DNA of 64,000 bases from Rehmannia glutinosa (lineage: Eukaryota > Streptophyta > Magnoliopsida > Lamiales > Orobanchaceae), in NCBI GenBank assembly GCA_016081115.2, contig CM071936.1, positions 79,027,262 to 79,091,261 of the forward strand, in the 5' to 3' direction. Below, piece after piece: positions 20,516 through 32,800 of this stretch (position 1 is the first letter of the stretch; the number at the start of each line of letters is the position of its first letter). The position numbers were made by a program, and so were the translations under genes. The notes under the pieces were generated by a model that worked only from the letters and a program-made list of their open reading frames with translations, was not told the DNA's origin and made no database searches.

Positions 20516-20829
20516 AAAATGTTGTCCAATTTTTGTCGAAAATAAGACTCAAGAAATACTCCGAAGATTTAGTAAAAACATTTTAAACCGATCGAGAGTA
20601 TTTAGACAACATTTAGGAACCTGTTATAGGAGTAAAAACTCATTGATATGAAATCAATAAAAGTGTTGTCCATTATTAACAAAAATAAACTTGAGGAAAT
20701 ACTAGGAAAATATTAAAACCATTTTAAATCATTTAGGAGTAATTGGACAACCTTTAAAAACATTGTTTTGGTAATAAAATAAAATCATCAAAATTAAGAT
20801 AAAAACATGTATCAAACACACTACAGTAC

Positions 20830-22716
20830 AACTACTAATACCTGATTCAGCCACAACTAAATCCTTCTCATTCTTCTCCTCCTGATCATCCTTCTCAAGA
20901 TATGCAACACAATCATCAATGGCATCTTGATTCACATGAATTTCATCCTTTTTATCCTCCAAATCTTCCTTGTCATCCTCATCATCCTCCCTCTGTTCCT
21001 TCACATCCTCAACCTCTTCCTTATCATGTTCCTTCTCATCTTCTACCTCTTCCTTCTCCTCGGGTATTACATCATCATGCGCAGCAGCAGGGACATCTTT
21101 ATTCACCCTAGGTATAACACCCTCTTCCGGGGTCAGAATCTCAAAGTGCGGCATGGAAGGGTCAATGAATCTCTTCATTTTTTCAAATTTGCTGACAACC
21201 TCGTCAACATATTCATGCAGCTTTGCACTTGAAAAAAACTGTTGAGTCTCAGACAACTCAACAGCTGGATACAATGAAGTCTCTTTTTCAGCGAATTGTT
21301 CCTGCAGCTTCCTAACCCTTTCCATGTGCGCGTGAAATATGACATTCATGTCCCTCCTAAGCAATATGAATAACTCGCTCATTTCCTGAAAAACAAAATA
21401 GCAAAAATTATTAGAAAACTACTAATACTTTTAAAGTAAATAATAATATATATAACAACATTTATCTTACATCCTTCGCCAATTTGTGGATGTCCTCATC
21501 CACCATCTCACCCTTGGGCAGCTTGTACTTGATCAACTCAATCAACTCACAGTCCTCGCTCTCATCATCATTCTCATGCTTCATTCTCTCTTCTGTCTGC
21601 CCTTTCTTCCCGTCCTGCCCATCTTTTACTCGCTCTTCTTCCTCACAAATATTTCCCTCGCCAATAGGCTTCTTCCCACTCTGCCCTTTCCTGCGAGACA
21701 CGGATATGTGTCTATCAAGAACTCTCCCTGTCCGAATTCACCAGCTGCAACTTCTTCCGCAACCCTTTTCTTGATTCTGTCTGTGTTCCAATGCTGTATC
21801 AATGGTAGGGTTGTGGGTTCCGCATGACCTTGCCATTTCAAACGATGAAAATACAAGATCTGCAGAACTAAAATGCAGCCGCTCACATTCTTAACACTCC
21901 TTGATTTATACTTATTAACAGCAACACACAGCCTATTAAGCACATGTGTGCACCAATCCAACTGTTTTATGTTTTCCACCTCAACAACTGAACGTAACAC
22001 ACCAAAGTCCTCATTCCTGTTGGCACTTGGTGTTAAAAATGAAGACAATGAAAATAAAACAAAAAAACGCTTAAAGTCGTCACCACCGTCCACCATACTC
22101 TCCATAATAGACCTAAAAGACTTCAAACTAACTTTTTCCTTAAACTTATACCTAGCGTTCCAATCAGTCATTAGAGATAAACTTTCATTATATCTTAAAA
22201 CGTCACACCCTTCATTCATTGGCAGAAGGAAACAGTCACAAATATCCTCCGCCGTCACAACAAAACTCCTATTTTAATCAATCCTAAGGAGCTGGCTTGT
22301 ACCATTGAAATTGCTAAATAACCACCTCAAATTTTTTGTTGGGATTGCATTCACCCCAGACATCTTCAGCAAACCTCCAAAGCCAATGGCTTCAACGTCT
22401 CTCTTTTGAGCATCAGTAAGTTTGGATACGACTTCACACAGACCTCGCGGTCTACATTGTGTGACAAAATCACTGCAAAAAATTTGGAAAAAAAAAGTTA
22501 GTGCTTATACTTTAAATTGCAGACACTAAAAACTGTTAAAAAAGTATAGTACATATTAGCTCTTTTTCTTTTCAAAGCAACATTTTCCTCTTGCAGCTGC
22601 TTCTTGGGTGGAATATATTCCTCACTTGAGGAGGATGGGTCCTCGTATGGAACATGAGCTAATGGAAGAATATCATCCTTTTTTGACCTCTTAACCGGTC
22701 TCTTCATATGCACCAT
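20830..22716 (-). pseudogene. Ulp1-like gene, N-terminal and central exons (left arm)
   Basis: Starts at ATG 22,716 with the basic exon MVHMKRPVKRSKKDD. The next exon, from about 22,470, has GFGGLLKMSGVNAIPTKNL, VTAEDICDCFLLP and ILYFHRLKWQGHAEP, the plant Ulp1-associated N-terminal region. The exon from 21,382 encodes MSELFILLRRDMNVIFHAHM, then a Glu/Asp/Lys-rich acidic stretch. Lesions: a TAA at 22,276-22,274 where the right arm has a Gln codon, and a one-base deletion near 21,700. The remaining exons are at 11,133-12,527, beyond element C, which sits in the intron after the acidic exon. Confidence 0.82.
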
Positions 22717-22789
22717 TTTTGTTACTGCAAACACCAACAACATAAAACACCACAGAAATCAAAAACTAGACTTATTCAGACTATTCAGA

Positions 22790-23470
22790 GTAATCAATAC
22801 ATTCCAGTGTAATGGCTAATACTATTTAGAGTAAGTAATACATTTAAAAGAAACCAGAACAACAACACATAAGCAGGACACTATGGTTTTGGACTAATAC
22901 ATTTCAGTGTAACACCTAATACAATTGAGAGTAACAACTAATACAAAAAACCACCAATAAAAAAGACAGACATCAATACTAACACTTTACATAATAAACA
23001 CAAATACTATTCAAACTAACTACTAATACATTTAAAAGAAACCAGAACAGCAGCACATAAGCAGGACACTATGGTTTTGGACTAATACATTTCAGTGTAA
23101 CAACTAATACAATTGAGAGTAACAACTAATACAAAAAACCCCCAATAATATACACTTTACTACATGCCATAAAAAAGAGAGAAATCATTACTAACACTAT
23201 ACATAAACAGTATTTACTATTCAAACAAACTACGAATACATTTAAAAGAAAAAAAACTGACAACAAAAAAAAGCGGATGACCGTGGTTTTGCAGTAATAC
23301 TTTTCATTGTAATAACTAATACAATTGAGAATAACAAGTAATACAAAATAAAAAAACCTCCAACATAAAAAACAGGGAAAAAACTTGACAACAAAAGAAA
23401 ACATATGCATCATTCCTAATACTCTACATGATAAAAACTAATACAATATGAACTAACTACTAATACATTT
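22790..23470. repeat. TAATAC-motif repeats upstream of the left Ulp1-like gene
   Basis: Plus-strand units such as TAATACATTTCAGTGTAACA and CTAATACAATTGAGAGTAAC recur. Two longer blocks repeat (about 22,840-22,960 and 23,020-23,145, both with AAGCAGGACACTATGGTTTT). The mirror is at 24,590-25,275. Confidence 0.78.
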
Positions 23471-23879
23471 AAGAAAATGTTTGCATAACTTAAATGTTCA
23501 GTAACAGAAACACATAAACAAACAGAAAATAACAAAAAACCTACCAAAATCCAGAAAATAAGGTTTGGAATTCAAAAATATCAAACAAATCACCACAAAA
23601 CTTTAAACCCTATGGACGAAACTACCGTTTTCAAAGTTAAACCCTAGCATGAATCAAACATTACCTTATTTGACGAATACGAACGATATCTGTCAAACAA
23701 ACACGAACTTCGAAAACTGCAAAGGAAATGTGTTCTTCTCTCAAACTCGAACGAAAATGAAGGAAACTGCTACAAGATTTCGAAAACTTCACGACCAACG
23801 CCACCACCGCACGCACTCTTTCTGATTCGACGCATGCACTATTTCTGATTGGAAGGAATTCTGTCTAAGAGTTTTTTGT

Positions 23880-24180
23880 TCTGAGAAGTTGAGAAATGAG
23901 AAGTGAGAAATGAGAAGTCACCGAGAAGTCACGTTCATGAATTGCCGCTGAAATTGAAAAGACACGTTAAAATCACAAAATTGCCACTATGCGATCGGAA
24001 ATTACAAAAATTGCCATTGGATCTGACCCGCGATCGACCCAGTAGTGGCATTTTTGTAATTTCCGATCGCTTAGTGGCAATTTTGTGATTTTAACGTGTC
24101 TTTTCAATTTCAGCGGCAATTCATGAACGTGACTTCTCAGTGACTTCTCATTTCTCACTTCTCATTTCTCAACTTCTCAG
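23880..24180. other. Axis of the giant inverted repeat, short-spacer palindrome
   Basis: GCGATCGGAAATTACAAAAA (23,991-24,010) is mirrored by its complement ending in CCGATCGC at 24,070. Arms close at 24,016 and 24,046, leaving a 29-nt spacer that itself contains CGCGATCG. The A/T-rich GGAAATTACAAAAA-TGCCA sequence resembles Mutator-type ends. Flanking it on both sides are tandem GAGAAGT/GAGAAAT heptamers (about 23,881-23,930 and 24,133-24,180). Two Ulp1-like genes diverge from here (ATGs at 22,716 and 25,339), so it may also have been a bidirectional promoter region. Confidence 0.75.
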
Positions 24181-24589
24181 AACAAAAAACTCTTAGACAT
24201 AATTCCTTCGAATCAGAAATAGTGCGTGCGTCGAATCAGAAAGAGTGCGTGCGGTGGTGGCATTGGTCGTGAAGTTTTCGAAATCTTGTAGCAGTTTCCT
24301 TCATTTTTGTTCGAGTTTGATAGAAGAACACATTTGCTTCGCGGTTTTCAAAGTTCGTGATTGTTTGACAGATATCGTTCGTATTCGTCAAATAAGGTAA
24401 TGTTTGATTCATGCTAGGGTTTAACTTTGAAAACGGTAGTTTCATCCGTAGGGTTTAAACTTTTGTGGTGATTTGTTTGATATTTTCGAATTCCAAACCC
24501 TATTTTCTGGTTTTTGGTAGGTTTTTTGTTATTTTTTGTTTGTTTATGTGTTTTTGTTACTGAACATTTAAGTTATACAAACATTTTCT

Positions 24590-25275
24590 TAAATGTATTA
24601 GTAGTTAGTTCATACTGTATTAGTTTTTATCATGTAAAGTATTAGGAATGATGTATATGTTTTCTTCTGTTGTCAAGTTTTTGCCCTGTTTTTATGTTGG
24701 AGGTTTTTTTTATTTTGTATTACTTGTTATTCTCAATTGTATTAGTTGTTACAATGAAAAGTATTAGTGCAAAACCACAGTCCCTTTTTTTTCGCTGTTA
24801 CTTTTTTCTTTTAAATGTATTCGTAGTTTGTTTGAATAGTAAATACTGTTTATGTAAAGTGTTAGTAATGATTTCTCTCTTTTTTATGGCATATAGTAAA
24901 GTGTATATTATTGGGGTTTTTTTTGTATTAGTTGTTACTCTCAATTGTATTAGTTGTTACACTGAAATGTATTAGTCCAAAACCATAGTGTCCGCTTATG
25001 TCTTTGTTGTTAAGTTTTTTTAAATGTATTAGTAGTTAGTTTGAATAGTATTTGTGTTTATTATGTAAAGTGTTAGTAATGATGTCTGTCTTTTTTATTG
25101 GTGGTTTTTTGTATTAGTTGTTACTCTCAATTGTATTAGGTGTTACACTGAAATGTAATAGTCCAAAACCATACTGTCCTGCTTATGTGTTGCTATTCTG
25201 GTTTCTTTTAAATGTATTACTTACTCTGAATAGTATTAGGCATTACACTGAAATATATTGATTACTCTGAATAGT
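24590..25275. repeat. GTATTA-motif repeats upstream of the right Ulp1-like gene
   Basis: Mirror of 22,790-23,470; here the plus strand reads AAATGTATTAGTAGTTAGTT, TTACACTGAAATGTATTA and similar. No coding potential. Confidence 0.78.
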
Positions 25276-25338
25276 CTGAATAAGTCTAGTTTTTTATTTC
25301 TGTGGTGTTTTATGTTGTTGGTGTTTGCAGTAACAAAA

Positions 25339-25875
25339 ATGGTGCGTATGAAGAGACCGGTGAAGAGGTCAAAAAAGGATGATATTCCTCCATTAGCTCT
25401 TGTTCCATACGAGGACCCATCCTCCTCAAGTGAGGAATATATTCCACCCAAGAAGCAACTGCAAGAGAAAAATGTTGCTTTGAAAAGAAAAAAGAGCTAA
25501 TATGTACTATACTTTTTTAACAGTTTTTAGTGTCTGCAATTTAAAGTATAAGCACTAACTATTTTTTCCACATTTTTTGCAGTGATTTTGTCACACAATG
25601 TAGACCGCGAGGTCTGTGTTAGGTCGTATCCAAACTTACTGATGCTCAAAAGAGAGACGTTGAATCCATTGGCTTTGGAGGTCTGCTGAAGATGTCTGGG
25701 GTGAATGCAATCCCAACAAAAAATTTGAGGTGGTTAATTAGCAATTTCAATGGTACAAGCCAGCTCCTTAGGATTGATCAAAATAGGAGTTTTGTTGTGA
25801 CGACGGAGGATATTTGTGACTGTCTCCTTCTGCAAAGGAACGAAGGGTGTGATGTTTTAAGAAATAATGAAAGTT
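25339..25875 (+). pseudogene. Ulp1-like gene, first exons (right arm)
   Basis: ATG at 25,339 opens MVRMKRPVKRSKKDDIPPL, matching the left copy. The second exon, after an acceptor near 25,582, reads through GFGGLLKMSGVNAIPTKNL to GCDVLRNNES, where element B interrupts. A TAG at 25,620-25,622 replaces a Glu codon kept in the left copy. The reading continues on the far side of B at 40,094. Confidence 0.82.
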
Positions 25876-27424
25876 TGTTAGGAAATCATTTTGTAGATTT
25901 TGATGAATGCCATGTAAAACTTAGAATAGGAAGTTGGCACCCCATTTTTGTTGTAAACTGCATTGTAATAGATAGGGCTGGTCAAGCTGAGTTAAGTCGC
26001 CTATGCCTAAACATGCAAGAAGAAAACTAGAGACTAGAAGGAAGACTCATTGCAAGACATTTGAGTATGGCAAAGAAGAGAAGACGGGAACTCGATCAAG
26101 GTGCAGCGAGATGCGGTGAGTGAAGTATCATCAAGTCAACTCAAGACAATGACCAAGTCTCAAGATCGAAATGACAAGAGTCATCAAATGATTGGAAGTC
26201 GACTCAAGTCACGGGAATGTGAAGAAAATGCGATCAAGTCAAGACAATCGAAAGAGATCCGTTGCACCGAAATCAAGAGAATTACTTAAACAAGTAATAC
26301 CTCCATATTGCCTTTCTTGAAGTGCTCAGTTCGAAGCGTGCAAGAGGAATAAACCAATGGGAAGCACCGCACCATGTCGAACTCTAAAAAGTCAAGAATC
26401 ATTCATACGAGGAAATGGAAATTCCAAGGATCGCAACAAGACAAGCAACGACCACAAGTGACTTTCAAAAATAAGCCTATCTCTTCAACGGGCGATTTTT
26501 GAAAGATCACTATAAAAGGCCGAGGAATAACTCGAGAGAGCAAAGTTACGAACCACGAACATTCAAGCAAACATTTGAATCAGAACCTAAGATATTCTCA
26601 AATCATTCGAGATCAATCCTCAAGCCTACATTACGAAGAAAATCAATCCAACACTCACATGTGAAGGAAAGATAACTTCAATCGAGTTGAAGAGGAAATT
26701 TTGAAGAATCAAGGGGTCTACATTCCACGGAGGATTGTAGGAAGGTTCAAGGTCGAACCGTCTCAAGTTTTTGGAGGGATTCATGATCAAATGCAAGAAA
26801 CTTGAGCAAGTGGGGTGTAGTAGCAAGACAAATTGTCTGTGAAGAAGCTAAGTCTAAGTCACGAGAAGCGGTGCGTGACCAAGACATCTCGGGCATCGAG
26901 TCCCAAAGGATCAAGTTAGTTGTGTGATCAAGACTGTATCCGGGATGTTACCACTTTGTATCTCGATCAATACTTAGTGGATTCCTCCAGGAGTTGGAGA
27001 AGAGAGGAGTAGAAGAATTACCCCATCTTGAACCTCTATAAAAACTTATCGTGTCATTTACATTTCAAAGACTTTAATGCCTCGCATCTTATTTGTTTAA
27101 CTCACTGATAAATTTGCTATCCACTTGATTATCTCTAAGTGCAAAAACCAAGTATTAAATCAAACTAAACCAAATTTAAGGGTGTTAAGTGTTCCGCTGA
27201 AAATAAACCACAGTTGAGCTAAGTCTTTAGTCTTAATTTGAGTTATTCTATCGGCTCAATCGAGTTTGTTGAGTGACTAACTCTTGATTAACTAACTTAT
27301 CATCACCAAGGATACAAAGCTGTTAAGTATTAACTCGAATATTTAAAAAGACTAAATCGAAAAGTTGGTAAGGTTTATTCAACCCCCCTTGTAAACCTTA
27401 CACTCACACCCCTTGGGACCAACA
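25876..27424 (+). repeat. 5' LTR of element B
   Basis: 1549 bp, starting TGTTAGGAAATC and ending GGGACCAACA. The TATA box TATAAAAGG is at 26,511-26,519. It differs from its 3' LTR mainly at CAG/CTG sites (see findings). Confidence 0.93.
26511..26519 (+). promoter_or_regulatory. TATA box of the 5' LTR of element B
   Basis: TATAAAAGG in the context GATCACTATAAAAGG, also present in the 3' LTR at 39,169-39,177, in the solo LTR (minus, near 44,311-44,320) and in the LTR of element A. Confidence 0.6.
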
Positions 27425-27426
27425 AG

Positions 27427-27438
27427 TGGTATCAGAGC
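27427..27438 (+). promoter_or_regulatory. Primer-binding site of element B
   Basis: TGGTATCAGAGC two bases after the LTR end, the standard plant initiator-Met tRNA PBS. Confidence 0.9.
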
Positions 27439-27553
27439 GGTTGGTTCATTGAGCCTTCCGCATTGGATACTGAACTAGATCTCCAAATTTTTCAAAGTCC
27501 TGTTTTAGTACTTGATCTTTCAAAACTCTTTTTACCAAAGAAAAGTTGTTATC

Positions 27554-29880
27554 ATGGAAGCAAATTTGACACGCATCCCTATGTTCACAATTGAAGAATT
27601 CGATGATTGGAAAATTCGTATTCAGGCTCATCTATCAGCATTACATGATGAGATGTGGATAGTGATAGAGGATGGGCCACCGCAAATTTTAAAAGTGAAC
27701 ACGATTGTAAAGAGAGCTGCTCAAGGTGAAGAGGAAGAGGATGTTGCTCCCGCACGGCTATGGTTGAAAAACCAAGAGTGAATGGACAAATGATGACAGA
27801 AAAAGATATAACCTGGACAATGTGGCCAAGGACATTCTTTACAAAACCTTGGACAAAGCCATGTTCAATAAAGTCAAATCATGCAAAACGGCTAAAGAAA
27901 TCGGGACAAGCTAACATTGATTTGTGAAGGCTCGGAGCAAATCAAGGAAAATAAATTATCGATTCTTTGTCTGATTTAAATTTGAGAATTTCAAAATGAT
28001 CGCAGGAGACCTTGGATCAACTGGATGCTCGGTTCACGTAAATTACCATCGAGCTATCGCACTTGGAAAAAGAATATACACAGTATGAAATGTGTATGAA
28101 GATTCTAAGAAGTCTCGGTGAATGGGAAATGAAGGTCATGGCACTAAGACATTCCATGGACCTATCCAAGACATCCAACCATGAGCTATTCTCGATCTCA
28201 AAGCCTACGAATTTGGTGATAAGAAAAGACCAGGAAGAGACAGTTGTACCCAAAACAACCGCTCTAATTGTTAAGGATGACAAGAGAGCTGAGGTCAAAG
28301 AAGTCATTGACCCGGAGGAAATAGCCCCGATGGTTAAAAGGTTTAATAAGTTCTTCAATAAGAACTACAAAAGAGGCAAGGGCGAATCCTCGAAGACACT
28401 CGGCTCCCTCCAAGACAAGGGAAGATAGGCCAACCAAGAGAGCAGAGCATCAAAAAGTTGAATATCAAAGGGTTGACAATCCAAGAATGGAACGAAGTGA
28501 TCAAAAGGTGAAAATCTATCTTTGGGCAGCAGCAACCAGGTCACTATGCGATTGATTGCCCATACCCGTAGTCAACAAATACAGGAATGAAGAACAAAGA
28601 AAAGTCTTGTGAGAAAGAAGACAAGAAAAGAAAAAAGGCAATCTTGGGCGCAGAGATCCGAGACAACCAAGTCAAAAGACATGGTGATCAGAGAGAGTAG
28701 TGAAGCCGACTACTCAAGTGACTACGAAGAAGAAGCCTTGATATGTTTGATGGCCAAGGAACAAGACCAACCTGACCAAGAAGATGAGGTATACTCAAAT
28801 TCATCACACTCGTAGTCCAAGAATAGTGATATGTGACACACACACCTCATCATCCACTCGATCTTTATGATTCATTAGGCAAAATGATGAAAGACTTTGA
28901 ACACATTAAATCCTCACACACACTTCTAATGAGAAAATGTACCGCTTAAATGCAAAACTCACGGTGACTAAGGAGCCGAGTACCCTAAGTTAAATAGGCG
29001 ATGAGAATGAAATTATAAATTTGAAAATGCGAAGCTAATAGCGAGAGATAGCTGCTATAGAAAAGAGGGAGAATGACCTCAAAAATGTGATTGCCTCATT
29101 CACTAAGGCATCTAAATCATTGGATGATCTTATTATGAGTCAAAGAGAATGTGGAGATAAGACAAAGCTTAGGATTTAATTCCTCTGTCTTTGTGTCAAG
29201 CTCCAAAAGTGATTTTGGAAAAAGGATCTTCAAGTAATGAAGTATCTAAAAATCCAAAACTCCAAATAGTGCACACACATTTATTCCAAAGCACATTCAC
29301 AAGCAAACGGCCTTGGATATAAGGGAAAAGGAAAAACGATTGATTGAGTGTCTTTGAGAGGACAATTTGAGAAGAAATCCATCGAGTTCCTCAAAGCAAA
29401 CTCCAAACAGAAAATTCTCTGTAAAGAAGAAACAGAGCTACCAAAAACCAGGAAGTTCTATAAAAGAAATACATATGAAGGGAATGGTAGAATGTACCCA
29501 AGCCAAGCCGATTGGAATAACGTGAACTATCAAGAAAGACCTATGGAATATAAGCCCAAATGGCAAAGGCCTGAAACTCAGCAAAGGCCATTCCAAAGGT
29601 ATAAGAGCTTTCATCAGCACACATATGAACCTAAGCACTACACTCAGAGATATCACAACTACCCAAAGAAGGCAATTGCTAAAACACATATACAGGCATA
29701 CAAGACAAAAGAGACAGTTGTATGAACCTAGAATCCCCAAGCAATTTGCCAAAATTATTAAGGTTATGGCACTGATAGATGGCAACCCCTTAGAGTCAAA
29801 TCATTTGGCTATAGGTTGGTTGGATCATCTTACAATACTAACCCCTCGGGACCCGGCACAAATATGGGTACCTAAAACCT
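27554..29880 (+). pseudogene. gag of element B
   Basis: ATG at 27,554 begins MEANLTRIPMFTIEEFDDWK, a copia-type gag start. The capsid domain and the long linker (up to IWVPKT near 29,880) follow element A but in many short frames. The zinc knuckle region near 28,515-28,570 is corrupted: the first Cys pair of the knuckle seen in A cannot be read. Many single-base gains and losses suggest either strong decay or sequence error. Confidence 0.8.
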
Positions 29881-29889
29881 AATTTCCTT

Positions 29890-32800
29890 GATTGCGAGGT
29901 TCAAGGAGCGGTGAGTGCCAAGGAACTGGTACATGGATAGTGTACATTCCGGACACATGACGACAGAAACAAGAAAAATCTGTCAAAATTTAAGGAAGTT
30001 AGAGGTGCAAAAGTCATATTTGGAGGAATGAAGCTCCAGGAGAAATAAGAGGCATTGGATCCATTAAGAAAAATGGATTAGAAATTACAGATGTTGCATA
30101 TGTTGAAGGCCTCAATTTCAACTTACTAAGCATAAGTCAACTCGTGACAAGGGCTATAATGTTGGATTCAATATGGGAGTGTGCCAAATCAAGAACATGA
30201 ATCTAATGAAGTAGTGTTGCAAGGATGCGCACAAAAGAACATGTATGTGGTAGATTGGTCAATCTGCAACACCAAGCACTTGTCGCTAGCAAAGAGCAAA
30301 TTTGAATCAAGTTGGTTGTGGCACAAGAAGCTGAGTCACCTGAACTTCAAAATAATTAACAAGCTTGCATAGAGCAATCTTGTGGAAGGACTTCCAGACT
30401 CAGTATACAAGAAGGAAAGTGTATGTGATGCATGCCAGATGGAAAAGCAGATCAAATCATCATTCAAAGAAAAGACATGTCCATCTTCAACAAGAATATT
30501 GCACCGGCCGCATATGGATCTATTTGGTCCGATTGAACCAAAGCTAGCATAAGCGGAAAGAAATACACCTTGGTGGTAGTAGATGATTACTCAAGATACA
30601 CATGGACAATTTTCATGTGTAAGAAGAAAGAAACCCTGCAGAAACTACCACAGCTGATGAAGAGAATCCAAAATGAGAAGAATCAAACCACTATCAAAAT
30701 TAGATCTGACAGAGGAACCGAGTTTGTAAATGGTATAATAATTGATGATTGTATTGAAAATGGTATTGGTCATGAATTATTCTGCAAGAAGGACTCCACA
30801 ATGAGAATGGAGTTGCGAAAGAAGGAATAGAACTCTCAAAGAAGCATCAAGGACAATGTTAGCGAGAAGCGGGGTTACCTAAAAGATTTTGGGTGAAGCA
30901 ATAAACACAACATGCTACATTCAAAATAGATGCATGATAAATGATTAATCGACAAAGACTCCTATGAGATTTGGACAGGAGAAAACCAAATGTTGCATAT
31001 TTTAGAATATTTGGATGTAAATGCTTCATCCATAACAATGGCAAAGATAATTTGAAGGCTTTTGATGCTAAAGTGATGAAGGTATCTTCTTGGGATACTC
31101 GGTGAAAGCAAAGCCTATAGAGTACTCAACAAGAGGACTATGGTTACTGAGAGGAATCCATTCATGTGGTATTTGATGAGCCGAATGTAAATGGAGAAGA
31201 CATTGAAGAATCGGTGATAAGTGAATCAACCAACCATGCGAGAAGAGTCCTATGTCAAGTCAAGTCGAATTATAAATCCAGATGAAGATGAGATAGTGAA
31301 TCTCAAAAACAAGTGGAAAATCTGCGGCTAAGTGATGACGAGAGAATCGATCAAAACAACACAAACCGCAGACGATCAATTCACTAACTTACTTCAACCT
31401 CGATGTAAGATGGCCGAGAGACCATCCACTTAACTAGTCATTGGAGATATAAGAGAAGGTGTCAAAACAAGATCCGTAACTCAACAAGAAGCTATGTTCA
31501 CATGCTTTATCTCACAAATAGAGCTCGAAGATGTGTCACAAGCATTGGATGACACACATTGGATTCAAGCTATGCAAGAAGAGTCAATCAGTTTGAAAGA
31601 AATAAAGTATGGGAATTGGTTCAAAGACCCACCCATCAAAATGTTATTGGCACTAAATGGGTGTTCAGAAACAAGATGAACGAGGAAGGTTATGTGGTAA
31701 GAAACAAAGCAAGATTGGTAGCCAAAGGATATTGCCAAGAAGAAGGGATTGATTTTGAAGAAACATTTTCCCCTGTAGCAAGATTGGAAGCTATAAGGAT
31801 GTTTCTTGCCTATGCAGCTCACAAGAATTTTATTGTATATCAAATGGATGTAAAGAGTGCATTCCTTAATGGTTTATTGGAAGAAGAAGTGTATGTTGAA
31901 CAACCTCCAGGATTTGAGGAGAAGACTCTTGGAGATAAGGTATACAAACTCAAGAAAGCTCTATATGGATTGAAGCAGGCACCCAGAGCATGGTATGATA
32001 CTTTGTCACAATTCCTGACTGAGAACGGATTCACAAAAGGCAAAGTGGATAGAACACTCTTCAGAATTCAAGATGCGAAGAGTATATTGCTTGTTCAAAT
32101 ATATGTGGATGACATTATTTTTGGATCCACAAACAAAGAGTGTGTGATAAATTTTCAAACCTCATGCAAAGCAAATTCGAAATGAGCATGATGGGAGAGT
32201 CGACATTCTTCCTTGGACTCCAAGTGAAACAATCTGAAGGATGGAACCTTCATAAGTCAAACAAAATACACCAGAGATTTAATGAAGAAATTTGGTATGG
32301 AAGAGAAGTCTTCAAACAAAAATACCAATGAATACATCGGTCAAAATGGGCACGGATGCGGATGGCAAGTCTCAGAGATCAAACAAGATCTGAGCACTCA
32401 TTGGATCATTGCTCTATCTTATAGCAAGCGCAGCCGGACATCACCTTTGCCGTAGGTGTATGTGCAAGATTTCAATCGCTCCAAAGAAAAGCCATATGAT
32501 CGCAACCAAGAGGATCTTGAGATATTTGAAAGGAAGCCAAGAAGTTGGCTTATGGTATCCAAAGGAAGGTGGATTCAAGCTAATTGGCTATTCGGACTAC
32601 GACTATCTTTGGATGTAGAGTTGACAGGAAGAGCACCTCGAGGCACATGTCAAATGCTTGAAACAAAGCTAATTTCTGGTTTAGCAAAAGCAAAATTCAA
32701 TAGCCACCTCTACAAAGCGAGAATACATAGCTGCGGGCGCTTGTTGTGCCCAAGTCCTATGGATGAGACAAAGAAGTGAGAGACTATGAAGTTGAAGAAA

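Larger units (their letters stand above)
12990..20818 (-). mobile_element. Element C: pol-less LTR retrotransposon with gag and accessory ORF
   Basis: Bounded by two LTRs (12,990-14,427 and 19,320-20,818) with TG..CA ends and a 5-bp target duplication CACTA (12,985-12,989 and 20,819-20,823). On the minus strand the PBS (19,317-19,305) matches initiator-Met tRNA, and a polypurine tract (14,443-14,428) precedes the 3' LTR. Inside are a copia-type gag ORF and an ORF of the 'putative plant transposon protein' type. No protease, integrase, reverse transcriptase or RNase H motif is present, so it must be mobilised in trans. The uninterrupted site is visible in the right arm near 41,430-41,460. LTRs are near-identical outside a GC-rich block, which suggests a recent insertion. 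Confidence 0.93.
19320..20818 (-). repeat. 5' LTR of element C
   Basis: 1499 bp. On the minus strand it begins TGTTTGATACATG at 20,818 and ends GGACTTACA at 19,320. It contains, in transcript order, a GC-rich enhancer-like block (about 20,515-20,230), a TATA box (20,044-20,036), the hairpin array (19,815-19,582) and the gag ATG (19,375). Confidence 0.93.
8522..24016. repeat. Left arm of the giant inverted repeat (MULE copy 1)
   Basis: Reads as the reverse complement of 24,046-47,537, once element C (left arm), element B and the solo LTR (right arm) are set aside. Without C the arm is about 7.7 kb. Gene order from outside to axis: transposase exon 4 (plus), about 122-bp tandem array, Ulp1-like gene (minus), leader, axis. 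Exons, introns and tandem arrays all have counterparts in the other arm, with scattered substitutions and indels. The arms are therefore diverged duplicates and not an assembly mirror. The arm is cut at 8521 by element A; the missing transposase 5' exons should lie beyond A. Confidence 0.9.

Noticed and set aside
12985..20823. CACTA at both ends of element C, suggesting a CACTA (En/Spm) transposon
   Set aside because: Here CACTA is a direct 5-bp target duplication outside TG..CA LTRs, with PBS and PPT; CACTA transposons have inverted CACTA termini and 3-bp duplications.
20970..21245. Plus-strand Ser/Cys-rich ORF
   Set aside because: Antisense shadow of the Glu/Asp/Lys-rich acidic exon of the Ulp1-like gene; the same shadow appears at 41,030-41,305 in the other arm.
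23903..24158. Two mirror ORFs of 61 residues across the axis
   Set aside because: They arise from the palindrome itself and encode the same sequence on both strands; no start context or family match.
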